Source: Syntrophaceae bacterium UBA6078 (GTDB lineage Bacteria; Desulfobacterota; Syntrophia; Syntrophales; UBA2210). Taken from it: a stretch of 64,000 bases of DNA. Positions 8,369-19,956 of the stretch are shown piece by piece. The position numbers and the translations under genes were made by a program. Where the stretch lies: assembly GCA_002428735.1 (NCBI GenBank), contig DIXO01000044.1, positions 1 through 64,000 on the forward strand, given 5' to 3'. How positions within the stretch are numbered: position 1 is the first letter of the stretch; every line of letters begins with the position of its first letter. The notes under the pieces were generated by a model that saw only the letters and a list, made by a program, of their open reading frames with translations, ran no database searches and was not told the DNA's origin.

Positions 8369-10463
8369 CGGTATCCTCCCGTATCTGGGTCCGTGGAAAA
8401 GTCCCGTCCCCCTTCGCGGGGAGAAAAACAAAGAAGGTCGTCCCCTGCCCCGGTTCGCTCTCCACATCGATGAACCCGTCATGCTTCCGGACTATCCCAT
8501 AGGCAATGGACAGTCCGAGGCCGGTTCCCTTCCCCGGATCCTTTGTGGTAAAGAAAGGTTCGAAGATATGGGACAGGTAGGCCTTGTCGATTCCCTTCCC
8601 TGTATCCGATATGGTGATCTTGACGGTGTGGGGACTGGCCAGGAGGCAGATCCGCTCCATCTCCGTTTCTTCTTGCCTGTCGGACGGGAACCTGCTGATC
8701 AGCTTCGTTGCCACCGTCAGTCTTCCTCCCTCGGACATGGAATCGGAGGCATTGATAAAGAGATTCAGAAAAACCTGTTCCAGTCGCGACCGATCGCCGT
8801 TCACCCGGGGAAGACCTTCCGCCAGGACCGTTTCTATCTCTATCCCATGAAACATGGATTGATCCCTTACCAGGCTGAGCGATGTCATGAGTACTTCGTT
8901 GATATCGAGGGGCACCATCTCCCCCGACGGGGTTCGGGCAAAATCAAGGAGATTCTGGACGATCTCCCTGCACCGGTTTGTCTGGTAGATGATCTTGTTC
9001 AGATTCTCCCGCGCCGGGCTTGATTCGGGAAGTTCTTCAAGAATGAGGTTGCTGTACAGGAGAATGCCGCCCAAGGGATTGTTCATCTCGTGGGCAACCC
9101 CGGCTGCTATCTGCCCCAGAGAGACCAGTCGTTCAGTCTGTGTAATCTGCTGGTTTGCCTTTCTCAACCGTTCATCTCGATCCCTGAGAGAAATGACCAT
9201 ATCGTTGAAGGCCTCGTCCAGCATGCCGAAATCGGAGGACTTGCTGCAGGGAAGACGATAACCGAGATCGCCGGTGGCGATGGTCTCCGTGGCCTGCTTC
9301 AGTATCCGTATCCTTTCTATGATGGTCTGTCCCATGCGGAAGGAGATGATAAAGGCGACAACCATGCCGAGGGTTGTGATGCCGAGGAATATCCACAGGG
9401 CGTTCACTCGCATATCCCGGTATTTCTTTTCCAGTATCCCTACGTAGAGCATCCCTATGATGGCGTTGTCGCTGTTACATATGGGAACGTACGAACTCAG
9501 ATACCAGTCGTTGACGACAAAGGCCCTCCCGACCCAGTCTTTTCCCTGTGAGACAACCTGCTCGTATACCTCCTTTGACACGACCGTCCCGATCGCCCTC
9601 TCGGCAGTCTCCGTCAGTACGTTTGTGGATATGCGAACCCCTCCCTGGAATATGGTGGCGAATCCCATGTCGAGGTTTCGATATTTTTCGTCGTGGTACA
9701 GTGTCTCTTTTATCTTGTCCACCATAGCGTAGTCACTGTTCAGCAGGATCCCTCCGGCAAGGGCGCCTCTCAGCGCACCCTGCCCGTCAAAAACGGGGAA
9801 AGCCGCTCTGAGCACCATCCCCTCGGACAGACGCTCCCGACTGGTTTCGATCGACTGCGGTGTCTTGATAACTGGAATCGCCAGCCGCTCAGAGAGGAGG
9901 GGGTTTTCCCGCTTGATCCGCTCCAGCGGGATCAGTTCCGTTGACGACTGGGGAGCCCCATCTTCGAGACACCTCCGAATAACAGCGTCCCACAGGACAT
10001 TGTCCCCTCTCGCCGCCGGATTGGAAGCACAATAGAGGACAGTGCCTTCCGCATCCACAAGTGAAAGCATGTCCAGAGGTATAAAGGGGGTTTTTCCTTC
10101 GCTCCGGGTCTGCCCGCCGCTGCGGATCAGATTTTTCAGATCTTCCAGAGAGGACATATTTCCGGACGATATGGCCTCGATCAGCGGGGACTGGAAAGCG
10201 ACGGAGCTTACATGGAAGGCCAGGCGTTCGAGGCTGTATCCATAGACGAGCTTCGCCGTGTTTATGTCCTGCTGGACCTTCCTCTGAGCCTCGTTCATGG
10301 TGCTGTCGCTGATGATCTTTATCCCCACAAGCGTGGCCACTAATCCGGTGAGGCAGGTGGCAACCAGAAACCCCAGCACGAGCCGTTTCTGCAGTTTTTC
10401 TCTGAAGATATCCCGCAACAATGCCCTCTTCTCCTTACGGGGCAGAAGAAACAAACCCCTCAC
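8361..10463 (-). CDS. Membrane sensor histidine kinase with extracytoplasmic cache-type domain
   Basis: Up to 700 residues. An N-terminal membrane helix (~residues 28-48) is followed by a periplasmic region of about 300 residues with double-cache character, a second helix (~355-375), HAMP, HisKA with the acceptor in GVAHEMNNPLGG, and HATPase (DTGKGID, GTGLGLS). Such kinases usually sense small organic ligands. The longest frame starts at GTG 10463, overlapping the YggU stop as GTGA; a TTG about 40-45 bases further in has the ribosome-like AAGGAG before it, so the exact start is open. It forms an operon with the NtrC-type regulator. Confidence 0.93.
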   Translation of the reverse strand: MRGLFLLPRKEKRALLRDIFREKLQKRLVLGFLVATCLTGLVATLVGIKIISDSTMNEAQRKVQQDINTAKLVYGYSLERLAFHVSSVAFQSPLIEAISSGNMSSLEDLKNLIRSGGQTRSEGKTPFIPLDMLSLVDAEGTVLYCASNPAARGDNVLWDAVIRRCLEDGAPQSSTELIPLERIKRENPLLSERLAIPVIKTPQSIETSRERLSEGMVLRAAFPVFDGQGALRGALAGGILLNSDYAMVDKIKETLYHDEKYRNLDMGFATIFQGGVRISTNVLTETAERAIGTVVSKEVYEQVVSQGKDWVGRAFVVNDWYLSSYVPICNSDNAIIGMLYVGILEKKYRDMRVNALWIFLGITTLGMVVAFIISFRMGQTIIERIRILKQATETIATGDLGYRLPCSKSSDFGMLDEAFNDMVISLRDRDERLRKANQQITQTERLVSLGQIAAGVAHEMNNPLGGILLYSNLILEELPESSPARENLNKIIYQTNRCREIVQNLLDFARTPSGEMVPLDINEVLMTSLSLVRDQSMFHGIEIETVLAEGLPRVNGDRSRLEQVFLNLFINASDSMSEGGRLTVATKLISRFPSDRQEETEMERICLLASPHTVKITISDTGKGIDKAYLSHIFEPFFTTKDPGKGTGLGLSIAYGIVRKHDGFIDVESEPGQGTTFFVFLPAKGDGTFPRTQIREDTVG

Positions 10464-10777
10464 TGCCGTAGTGCGTCTTCCACATCCTGCCTGTCTATCC
10501 CCGAAACGGTGACCCGTTTATTCTTTGATCGGTGTCCGGCGGTAATCCGTATCTGAGATTTTTTTACCCCCAGGATATCCGACAGGAAGCGGACGCACTC
10601 TGCGTTAGCCGCTCCTTCGACGGGGGGCGCGGTTATCCTGAGCTTCAAAGCGTCCCCCTGGATACCGGACAGTTCGCACCGGGAGGAACGTGGTATGACC
10701 CTGATATTGAACGCGATTCCGTCCGCCGTCTGATCGATGGAAATCATGATAGCGCTCATCCTTCCCGGGGAGGTCAC
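10460..10777 (-). CDS. DUF167/YggU family protein
   Basis: Up to 105 residues with the DUF167 signature: IRVIPRSSRCELSG near the start, LKLRITAPPVEGAAN in the middle and SGHRSKNK-like ITAGHRSKNKRV at the end. The family is widespread and of uncertain function. The start is uncertain: GTG 10777, ATG 10759 or ATG 10747 are possible, and none has an ideal ribosome site. It follows the YggT gene by 2 bases, the usual yggT-yggU pairing, and overlaps the sensor kinase start by 4 bases. Confidence 0.88.
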   Translation of the reverse strand: MTSPGRMSAIMISIDQTADGIAFNIRVIPRSSRCELSGIQGDALKLRITAPPVEGAANAECVRFLSDILGVKKSQIRITAGHRSKNKRVTVSGIDRQDVEDALRQ

Positions 10778-10779
10778 CG

Positions 10780-11079
10780 CTATCCGAAGTGCGCGGCGAT
10801 CTGCAACATGCTTCTCACCACAAAGCTCTGGAGGAAAACGATAGCCAGGATCACGATAATGGGGGAAAAATCGATCCCCAGGCCCTTGATCGGTATCAGT
10901 CTTCTGACCTGGTAAAGTACCGGTTCCGTGGCCCTGTACAGGAACCGGACAACGGGGTTATAGGGATCGGGGTTCACCCAGGAGATGATGGCCCGTATGA
11001 TGATGATCCACATGTAAATGGTCAGACCTATATCGATAATCCGCGCGAGGGCTTCGATAAAATTGCCTATGATAAACAT
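10780..11079 (-). CDS. YggT family membrane protein
   Basis: This 99-residue protein has two hydrophobic segments and the family signature WIIIIRAIISWVNPDPYNPVVRFL, followed by PVLYQVRRLIP. YggT proteins are linked by context to cell division and envelope maintenance, though their activity is unresolved. It is the first gene of a leftward unit running through YggU into the sensor kinase. A ribosome site (AAGGGGAAG) precedes the ATG. Confidence 0.9.
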   Translation of the reverse strand: MFIIGNFIEALARIIDIGLTIYMWIIIIRAIISWVNPDPYNPVVRFLYRATEPVLYQVRRLIPIKGLGIDFSPIIVILAIVFLQSFVVRSMLQIAAHFG

Positions 11080-11107
11080 CTCTTCCCCTTTATATTAAAA
11101 TAAGTTA

Positions 11108-11136
11108 TGAATAGTGACTGCCATCTTAAAAGTCAA
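11108..11136 (-). promoter_or_regulatory. Sigma-70-type promoter for the yggT unit
   Basis: On the minus strand TTGACT (11131-11136) and TATTCA (11108-11113) are separated by 17 bases, about 30 bases upstream of the YggT start codon. The -35 box is good and the -10 box weaker. Confidence 0.5.
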
Positions 11137-11202
11137 GACATGTTTTCCGGAGAGGACGGGAGTTCGCTTCATGCCGCGCAGAAAAGGAGGGTGCTGGATA
11201 CG

Positions 11203-12012
11203 ATGCCCAAAGAGAAGATATGCATCATAGGAGGGGGGAATATGGGGGAAGCCCTTGCGGGCGGGATCATTGCCGGGGGGCTGGCGCGGCCGGAGTACAT
11301 AACCGTTCATGACATACGCAGAGAACGGCTCAATCACCTCTGCGATACCCTGCATGTCGGCATTACGGATACCATGGAGACCGCCGTGCAGGATTCGGCC
11401 ATCATCATTCTGGCAGTCAAACCCCAGAACATGGAGGACGTGCTACGGGACATCGCCGGTACCGTCTCAGGCAGGCTCGTCATCTCCATCGCGGCGGGAG
11501 TCACCCTCGGGTTCATGGAAGGAATACTGGGAGACAGGACCCGCGTCATACGGGTCATGCCGAACACACCCGCCCTGATCGGAGAAGGGGCAACGGCCCT
11601 CGCCGGGGGGAGCAACGCCACGGAGAATGACATCGCCGCGGCCCGCCGGATATTCGATTCCGTCGGCATGACCGTAGTCGTGAAAGAGGGGCTGATCGAC
11701 GCCGTCACCGGACTGAGCGGGAGCGGCCCGGCCTACGGATTCATCATCATAGAGGCCCTGGCCGATGCCGGGGTGCGCCAGGGGCTTGATGCCCAAACCG
11801 CCCTGAGACTGGCGGCTCAGACCATGGTGGGGGCCGCGAAACTCTGCCTCAGGGGGGAACGGACACCGGCCCAGCTTACCGATATGGTCACGTCCCCCGG
11901 CGGCACTACCATTGAGGGGATCAAGGCGCTCCGGGCCGGGAGGATCAGTGAAACCATTGCCGCGGCGGTGGAGGCCGCAACACGGAGATCAAAGGAACTG
12001 GGGAAAAAATAA
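11203..12012 (+). CDS. proC: Pyrroline-5-carboxylate reductase
   Basis: This enzyme performs the last step of proline synthesis, NAD(P)H-dependent reduction of pyrroline-5-carboxylate. The Rossmann motif CIIGGGNMGEALAGG is at the N-terminus, and the family signature near the C-terminal third includes SGSGPAYGF and TSPGGTTIEG. Starting at ATG 11203 gives 269 residues, the usual length. The longer open frame from 11107 adds residues with no homology-like pattern and overlaps the yggT promoter, so it is rejected. AGGAGG at 11185-11190 is somewhat far (12 bases). It is convergent with icd, with only 3 bases between the stops. Confidence 0.95.
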   Translation: MPKEKICIIGGGNMGEALAGGIIAGGLARPEYITVHDIRRERLNHLCDTLHVGITDTMETAVQDSAIIILAVKPQNMEDVLRDIAGTVSGRLVISIAAGVTLGFMEGILGDRTRVIRVMPNTPALIGEGATALAGGSNATENDIAAARRIFDSVGMTVVVKEGLIDAVTGLSGSGPAYGFIIIEALADAGVRQGLDAQTALRLAAQTMVGAAKLCLRGERTPAQLTDMVTSPGGTTIEGIKALRAGRISETIAAAVEAATRRSKELGKK

Positions 12013-12015
12013 TCA

Positions 12016-13257
12016 TCACAGAGATGCCGGCTTTCTCGAGGACATCTTTTTCTCCAGAATCCCCCCGATGTGATCGATGAATCCCGCCGTGTTCACCTGC
12101 CGGTTCTTCGGGTCCGGGTCCGCGATTCTCATGAGGTCCCCGGTCATGATTCCCCCCTCGATCGTTTCGATGACCGCCTCTTCGATCTTCTGCGCGAACA
12201 CCGTCACCTCGGGGGTCCCGTCGAGTTCCCCCCGTTTTTTCAATCCCCCCGTCCAGGCGAAGATCAGCGCCGTGGAGTTCGTGGAGGTCTCCTCTCCCGC
12301 GAGATGCCGGTAGTAGTGCTTCTGTACGGTGCCGTGGGAGGCCTCGTACTCGAAGTGCCCCTTCGGAGAAACAAGGACGGAGGTCATCATTGCCAGGCTC
12401 CCGTACGCCGAGGCGAGCATGTCAGACATGACATCCCCGTCGTAGTTCTTGCATGCCCAGAGCATCCCGCCCCCCGATTTCATGATCCGGGCCACGGCAT
12501 CGTCAATGAGGGTGAAGAAGTACTCGATCCCGGCCTCCTCGAAAGGCTTCTTCCACTTCGCTTCGTACTCCTCGTCGAAGATCTCGCGGAAACGCGCATC
12601 GTAGGTCTTGGAGATGGTATCCTTCGTCCCGAACCAGAGGTCGATCTTCTGGTCCAGTGCGTAGGTGAAGCAGGCGGTGGCAAAACTCCGGATGGAACTG
12701 TCCAGGTTGTGGATCCCCTGAATGATCCCCGGTCCCGCAAACTCATGAATGACCTTCCGCACCGGCTTCCCTCCGTCGCGGGGCGTGAAGACCAACTCGG
12801 CCGTTCCCGGACTCGATACCCGGATCTCCCTGTTCGCGTAGACATCCCCGTAGGCGTGCCGCCCGATATGGATCGGCCGTCTCCAGCCGGCGACCGCCGG
12901 CCGTATGTTCTTCACCAGGATGGGCGCTCTGAAGACCGTCCCGTCGAGCATCCCTCGGATGGTGCCGTTGGGGCTGTTCCACTGTTTCTTGAGGCCGTAC
13001 TCCTCGATCCGGTCCGCGTTGGGGGTGATGGTCGCGCATTTGACCCCCACCCCGTATTTCATGATGGCGCGGGCCGCGTCGATCGTGACCTGGTCGTCGG
13101 TATCGTCCCGCATCCTGAGACCGAGATCGTAATAGTCGATCTCCATGTCGAGGTACGGGAGGAGCAACTTGTCCTTGACCATTCCCCACATCACCCTCGT
13201 CATCTCATCCCCGTCCAGTTCCACCAGCGGGTTCTTTACCCTGATCTTTTCACCCAT
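12016..13257 (-). CDS. icd: NADP-dependent isocitrate dehydrogenase
   Basis: This 413-residue enzyme is of the eukaryotic-like homodimeric type rather than the E. coli type, judged from the N-terminal LVELDGDEMTRVMW, the substrate loop KQWNSPNGTIR and the later CKNYDGDVMSDMLA. It converts isocitrate to 2-oxoglutarate with NADP. It is the last gene of a three-gene leftward operon, 5 bases after the aconitase stop, so isocitrate is made and used by co-expressed enzymes. Confidence 0.95.
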   Translation of the reverse strand: MGEKIRVKNPLVELDGDEMTRVMWGMVKDKLLLPYLDMEIDYYDLGLRMRDDTDDQVTIDAARAIMKYGVGVKCATITPNADRIEEYGLKKQWNSPNGTIRGMLDGTVFRAPILVKNIRPAVAGWRRPIHIGRHAYGDVYANREIRVSSPGTAELVFTPRDGGKPVRKVIHEFAGPGIIQGIHNLDSSIRSFATACFTYALDQKIDLWFGTKDTISKTYDARFREIFDEEYEAKWKKPFEEAGIEYFFTLIDDAVARIMKSGGGMLWACKNYDGDVMSDMLASAYGSLAMMTSVLVSPKGHFEYEASHGTVQKHYYRHLAGEETSTNSTALIFAWTGGLKKRGELDGTPEVTVFAQKIEEAVIETIEGGIMTGDLMRIADPDPKNRQVNTAGFIDHIGGILEKKMSSRKPASL

Positions 13258-13262
13258 TCACA

Positions 13263-15209
13263 CTACTCCTGCTTTCCCGCGTTCCTGATGAGAGACAGCA
13301 TCCCCCCGGCGAGGAGGATCTTTCCCGCCCGTTCCGAGAGATCGCACGCAACCTCATATTCGGCCCCTCGGGTGGTGTTTCTGACGACCAGCGGCCTGCC
13401 GGTCTCGATCCTTCCGCGGATATCGGGGATCTTCAGTGAATCCCCTTGCTGCACCGCCTCGTAATCTTCTTCATTTTTGAAGGTAAGAGGGGCAATCCCG
13501 AAGTTGATCAGGTTTGCCGCGTGTATCCGTTCAAAGGACCGGGCAATGACCGCCTTCACCCCCATGTACAGGGGGCAGATGGCGGCATGTTCGCGCGAAG
13601 AGCCCTGGCCGTAACTCAGCCCGCCGACAATAATGTTGTGCCGGCCGGCATCTTTTACTTCCCTGGCACGCGCGTAGAAATCCGGATCAACAACTTCAAA
13701 CAGATACCGGGAATAAGCGGGAATATTCGACCGGTATTTCATCCGCGCCCCGGCCGGTAGGATGTGGTCTGTGGTGATGTTATCCCCCACCTTGATGGTC
13801 ACGACACCGGATATCGTCCCGGGAAACGGTTCGCTCGCCGGCGGCTCTCCCATGTTGGGGCCCCGGTAGATCTCGATCCTCTCCGGGTCGTCGGGAGGCG
13901 GGATGATCATCGAATCGTCGATGAGGAACGAGTTGGGCATCGCGATCTCCGGGCAGGGGATACCGATCTCCCGCGGGTCCGTGATCCTCCCCGTTATCAC
14001 CGCGGCAGCCGCCGTCTCCGGACTGACCAGGTAGACATTGGCGTCCTTCGTCCCCGACCGGCCGAGAAAGTTCCGGTTGCTGGTTCTGAGAGAAACGGCC
14101 CCGCTCTGAGGGGACTGGCTGTTACCGATGCAGAATCCGCACGCGTTTTCCTCCAGCCTGACCCCCGTCTCGATGAGATCGGCCAGGGCCCCGTTTCTCG
14201 CAAGCATTGCCACCACCTGCCGGGAACCCGGGGCCAGGATGAAACTGACCCCCGGGTGGACCTTCTTCCCCTTCAGGGTCTCCGCGACCACCATCAGGTC
14301 ACGGTAGGACGAATTGGTGCAGGAGCCGACGCAGACCTGGTGCACCTCCATCCCCTCAAGATCATTGACGGCTCTTATATTGCCGGGGCTGTGCGGGGTC
14401 GCCGCCAGAGGGACCAGTTTGGAGAGGTCTATCGTGATCACCTTATCGTACAGGGCGTCCGGATCCGCGGCGTGTTCTTCCCATTCCCCCTCCCGCCTCT
14501 GAGCCCGGAGAAACCTTTTTGTTTCTTCGTCGCTGGGGAAGATGGAGGTCGTAACACCGCACTCCGCCCCCATGTTGGCGATCGTCGCCCGTTCCGGGAC
14601 GCTCAGCATGGGAACTCCGGGACCGCCGTACTCGAAGACGCATCCCACATTCCCCTTCGTCCCGAATAGTTCCAGGATTTTGAGGATGATGTCTTTGGCA
14701 CTCACCCAGGGCCGGAGTTTCCCCGTCAGGGTGATCCCGATCACCCGGGGACAGGTCAGGTAGAAGGGCTGCCCGGCCATGGCCAGTGCCACGTCCAGCC
14801 CACCCGCCCCGATGGCGATTTGTCCGACGCCTCCCCCCGTCGGGGTATGGCTGTCGGAGCCCAGGAGTGTCGTCCCCGGTCTGCCGAACCGTTCGAGGTG
14901 AACCTGGTGGCAGATCCCGTTTCCCGCCCGGGACAGATAGACGCCGTACCGGGCGGCCACGTTCTGGAGATACCGGTGGTCGTCCGCGTTCTCAAACCCG
15001 ATCTGCACGGTATTGTGATCAATATAACTGACCGAACGATCGGTCCGCACCCGGTCAACCCCCATGGCCTCGAACTGCAGAAAGGCCATCGTCCCGGTGG
15101 CATCCTGCGTGAGGGTCTGGTCGATGCGGACCCCGATTTCACTCCCCGGCTCATAGATCCCCGCGACGAGGTGCCGCTCCAGCATCTTCTGCGTGAGGGT
15201 CTTGCCCAT
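13263..15209 (-). CDS. Aconitate hydratase
   Basis: The product is 648 residues, shorter than AcnA (~890) and close to the compact aconitase form seen in many anaerobes. Cluster and substrate motifs are visible: DSHTPTGGGVGQIAIG, the cysteine in VGSCTNSSY, the CGFCIG pair, and the C-terminal swivel domain with GLSYGQGSSREHAA. It isomerises citrate to isocitrate using a [4Fe-4S] cluster. It starts 14 bases after the PP-loop gene and ends 5 bases before icd, making one operon. Confidence 0.94.
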   Translation of the reverse strand: MGKTLTQKMLERHLVAGIYEPGSEIGVRIDQTLTQDATGTMAFLQFEAMGVDRVRTDRSVSYIDHNTVQIGFENADDHRYLQNVAARYGVYLSRAGNGICHQVHLERFGRPGTTLLGSDSHTPTGGGVGQIAIGAGGLDVALAMAGQPFYLTCPRVIGITLTGKLRPWVSAKDIILKILELFGTKGNVGCVFEYGGPGVPMLSVPERATIANMGAECGVTTSIFPSDEETKRFLRAQRREGEWEEHAADPDALYDKVITIDLSKLVPLAATPHSPGNIRAVNDLEGMEVHQVCVGSCTNSSYRDLMVVAETLKGKKVHPGVSFILAPGSRQVVAMLARNGALADLIETGVRLEENACGFCIGNSQSPQSGAVSLRTSNRNFLGRSGTKDANVYLVSPETAAAAVITGRITDPREIGIPCPEIAMPNSFLIDDSMIIPPPDDPERIEIYRGPNMGEPPASEPFPGTISGVVTIKVGDNITTDHILPAGARMKYRSNIPAYSRYLFEVVDPDFYARAREVKDAGRHNIIVGGLSYGQGSSREHAAICPLYMGVKAVIARSFERIHAANLINFGIAPLTFKNEEDYEAVQQGDSLKIPDIRGRIETGRPLVVRNTTRGAEYEVACDLSERAGKILLAGGMLSLIRNAGKQE

Positions 15210-15223
15210 GTGCCCTTCCTCCC

Positions 15224-16186
15224 TCAGATCGCCTCGATTGTTGAGGGAGGCTTGGACGCGATGTTGTACGTGACACTGACAACGACCGGGATCTCGCGGA
15301 TGATGTCGCCGGCAATCGCCTCGAGGGTCTCAAATGAAAGCCGGGTGGGGGTCGCGGTCCGCGCGTCGACACTGTCCCAGCAGCGCACCTCGATCTGCAG
15401 GCCGAAGTCGCGCTTCCCGTCGCGCATCCCGGTCACGCGGTCCTCGTGGAGGATCGCCATGTACTGAAAGGCGCCGCTGCCCTTGAGCAGGCGTTCAACA
15501 ATGAGATTCGCCTTCCTGACCACCTCGATCCGCTCCGGTGTCACCTCCCCGATGACACGCGCCGCAAGGGCTGGTCCCGGGAAGGGGATGCGGTTAAACA
15601 GTTCGGTCGGGAGTCCCAGTGCCTCGCCGACCTTCCGCACGCCGTCCTTGCGGAGTTGAATGAGTGGTTCGAGGATGCGGTAACCGAAGGCCTTCTGGGG
15701 ATCGATGCCGAGCTGTTCGAAGACGTTGTGCTGCCGCTTGATCCCCGCCACGGTCTCGTCGATATCGGTCAGGATCGTCCCTTGGAGGAGACATGTGGCC
15801 GCGCTTTCCCTGACGATGCGCCCGAAGACCTCCCGATAGAAGGTCTGGGTGATCGCCTCGCGCTTCTCTTCCGGATCAGTAATCCCCTTGAGAGCGGTGA
15901 AGAACTCATCGCGCGCGTCAACCACCTCGACCGTCACCCCGAGCTTCCGGAAGAATCCGACCACCTGCTCGGCCTCCCCCTCGCGCATGATTCCGTTTTC
16001 AACAAAAATAGTCCTCAGGCGATCGCCCAGGGCCTTATGCCCGAGCATGGTGACCGCCGACGAATCGACCCCTCCGGAGAGGGCGTTGATCGCGGTGGTA
16101 TCCCCCACGGCCTCTCTGATCTCCCCCACCTTCTCCGTGATGAATGCCTCCGTGTTCAGATCCTGAACGGTTATCTCCTTAGCCAT
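15224..16186 (-). CDS. GuaA-like PP-loop ATP pyrophosphatase without glutaminase domain
   Basis: This 320-residue protein resembles the synthetase half of GMP synthase. It has a PP-loop (ALSGGVDSSAV near residue 40), the middle motif QGTILTDIDE, and a C-terminal dimerisation-like segment (RCWDSVDARTATPTRL, ending in STIEAI). The class-I glutamine amidotransferase domain of bacterial GuaA is absent, as in the two-subunit archaeal enzyme. ATG 16186 is chosen because GGAGG lies 5 bases upstream. It heads an operon with aconitase and isocitrate dehydrogenase, an odd place for purine synthesis. It may be a GMP synthase subunit using ammonia or a separate amidase, or a paralogue with another amidating or thiolating role. 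Confidence 0.85.
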   Translation of the reverse strand: MAKEITVQDLNTEAFITEKVGEIREAVGDTTAINALSGGVDSSAVTMLGHKALGDRLRTIFVENGIMREGEAEQVVGFFRKLGVTVEVVDARDEFFTALKGITDPEEKREAITQTFYREVFGRIVRESAATCLLQGTILTDIDETVAGIKRQHNVFEQLGIDPQKAFGYRILEPLIQLRKDGVRKVGEALGLPTELFNRIPFPGPALAARVIGEVTPERIEVVRKANLIVERLLKGSGAFQYMAILHEDRVTGMRDGKRDFGLQIEVRCWDSVDARTATPTRLSFETLEAIAGDIIREIPVVVSVTYNIASKPPSTIEAI

Positions 16187-16341
16187 GTATGCCTCCGTTT
16201 TCTCTGGTAGTCTCGAATCCCGCTGCACGCTGTCACGCGCCGTATAATGCCTGACGGTTCGGCTGGTTGTCGCCGGTGAATTCGTTTCGAGCTCTCATAC
16301 CATAACACCTCTCCCGGCACAACATTCTCCGGCTGCGCCGC

Positions 16342-18930
<2,589 letters not shown>

Positions 18931-19116
18931 GCGGAATACCTCCTTGCAGGGATTCGAGACGGATCAACCCGCCACTTTGTGAAGAATACCATACCTTCAT
19001 TCTTCGGCACAGCGTACATTCCGACACCAGAAAAAAGATTTTCCGTGTGCTCCTCTTTGTCAGTATAACATTTCGGCAATAAGCCTCTTGCGATAATTTT
19101 CATAGGATCTGAGATT

Positions 19117-19956
19117 CTACCGAAGCATAATGAAGCTCAGCTGTCTGCCCGTATCTCCCCCCTCCCCCCGGTGGGAAAAGAAGATGTCACGCCGGCAGGA
19201 GGTGCAGAGGTCCACGGCGAATATGTTTTTCGGGGAAATTCCCACTCTCTGCAACTGAAATCTGTTGGCGGCAATCAGATCGAACATCCATTTCCCTTCC
19301 CCTGTTCCCCCCGTGAAGGCATGTTTCTGAAATTCGGTATTATTGAATCCATGAAAGACCGGGGCGTCAACCTCGTAACAGCACCGTCCAATGGCGGGAC
19401 CGATGGCAACCCGGATATCCTCGGGTACAGAGGAAAATGACCGGATGAACACGTCCACGGCTTTGGCAGCGATTCCAAGGGTTGTTCCCCGCCAGCCGGC
19501 ATGGATGGCTCCCACAACTCCCTGTTCCGGGTCGGCCAAGAGGAGGGGAACGCAGTCGGCCGTCTTGATGCCGACAGCGATCCCGCGCCCGGCGGTAACG
19601 ACACCGTCATATGCGAGAGGACTGCCCGTCTCCTCAGCCTGAAATGTCTCATCGATCACCATAATGCCGTCTCCGTGGACCTGCGCCACCGTTACGGGGT
19701 TGTCTCCCGGCAGGCCGAAGGCTGAGCGGAGCCGCTGCCGGTTGCGTGCGAGGTGTTCTTCGCTGTCCCCCACATGGATCCCGAAGTTGAGATCAGCCAG
19801 TCTCCCTTCGCTGGTCCCGCCCCACCGTGTGCAAAAGGCGTGGGTGATGCATCCGCACTCCTCAAAAGCACGGCACTCGAGGTATTGAATACCGCCGCGA
19901 CGGGCGAAGAAGAATTCCCCGTCGGTGCCATATCGATGATCCTGGTTTTCAGACAT
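19117..19956 (-). CDS. pgeF: Laccase-domain / YfiH family purine nucleoside enzyme
   Basis: The 279-residue protein carries the YfiH/LACC1 signature: ITHAFCTRWGG near the start, AQVHGD, KTADCVPLLLAD, and AIHAGWRGT with the metal-binding His/Cys residues. In E. coli the family is linked to peptidoglycan precursor editing, and homologues have purine nucleoside phosphorylase or deaminase activity. It overlaps the end of rluD by 8 bases, a conserved pairing in many bacteria. Confidence 0.92.
   Translation of the reverse strand: MSENQDHRYGTDGEFFFARRGGIQYLECRAFEECGCITHAFCTRWGGTSEGRLADLNFGIHVGDSEEHLARNRQRLRSAFGLPGDNPVTVAQVHGDGIMVIDETFQAEETGSPLAYDGVVTAGRGIAVGIKTADCVPLLLADPEQGVVGAIHAGWRGTTLGIAAKAVDVFIRSFSSVPEDIRVAIGPAIGRCCYEVDAPVFHGFNNTEFQKHAFTGGTGEGKWMFDLIAANRFQLQRVGISPKNIFAVDLCTSCRRDIFFSHRGEGGDTGRQLSFIMLR

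Noticed and set aside
6914..8473. 519-codon open frame on the plus strand
   Set aside because: Antisense to the NtrC-type regulator, whose Walker and helix-turn-helix motifs are clear.
12070..13464. 464-codon open frame on the plus strand
   Set aside because: Antisense shadow of isocitrate dehydrogenase, with no domain-like pattern.
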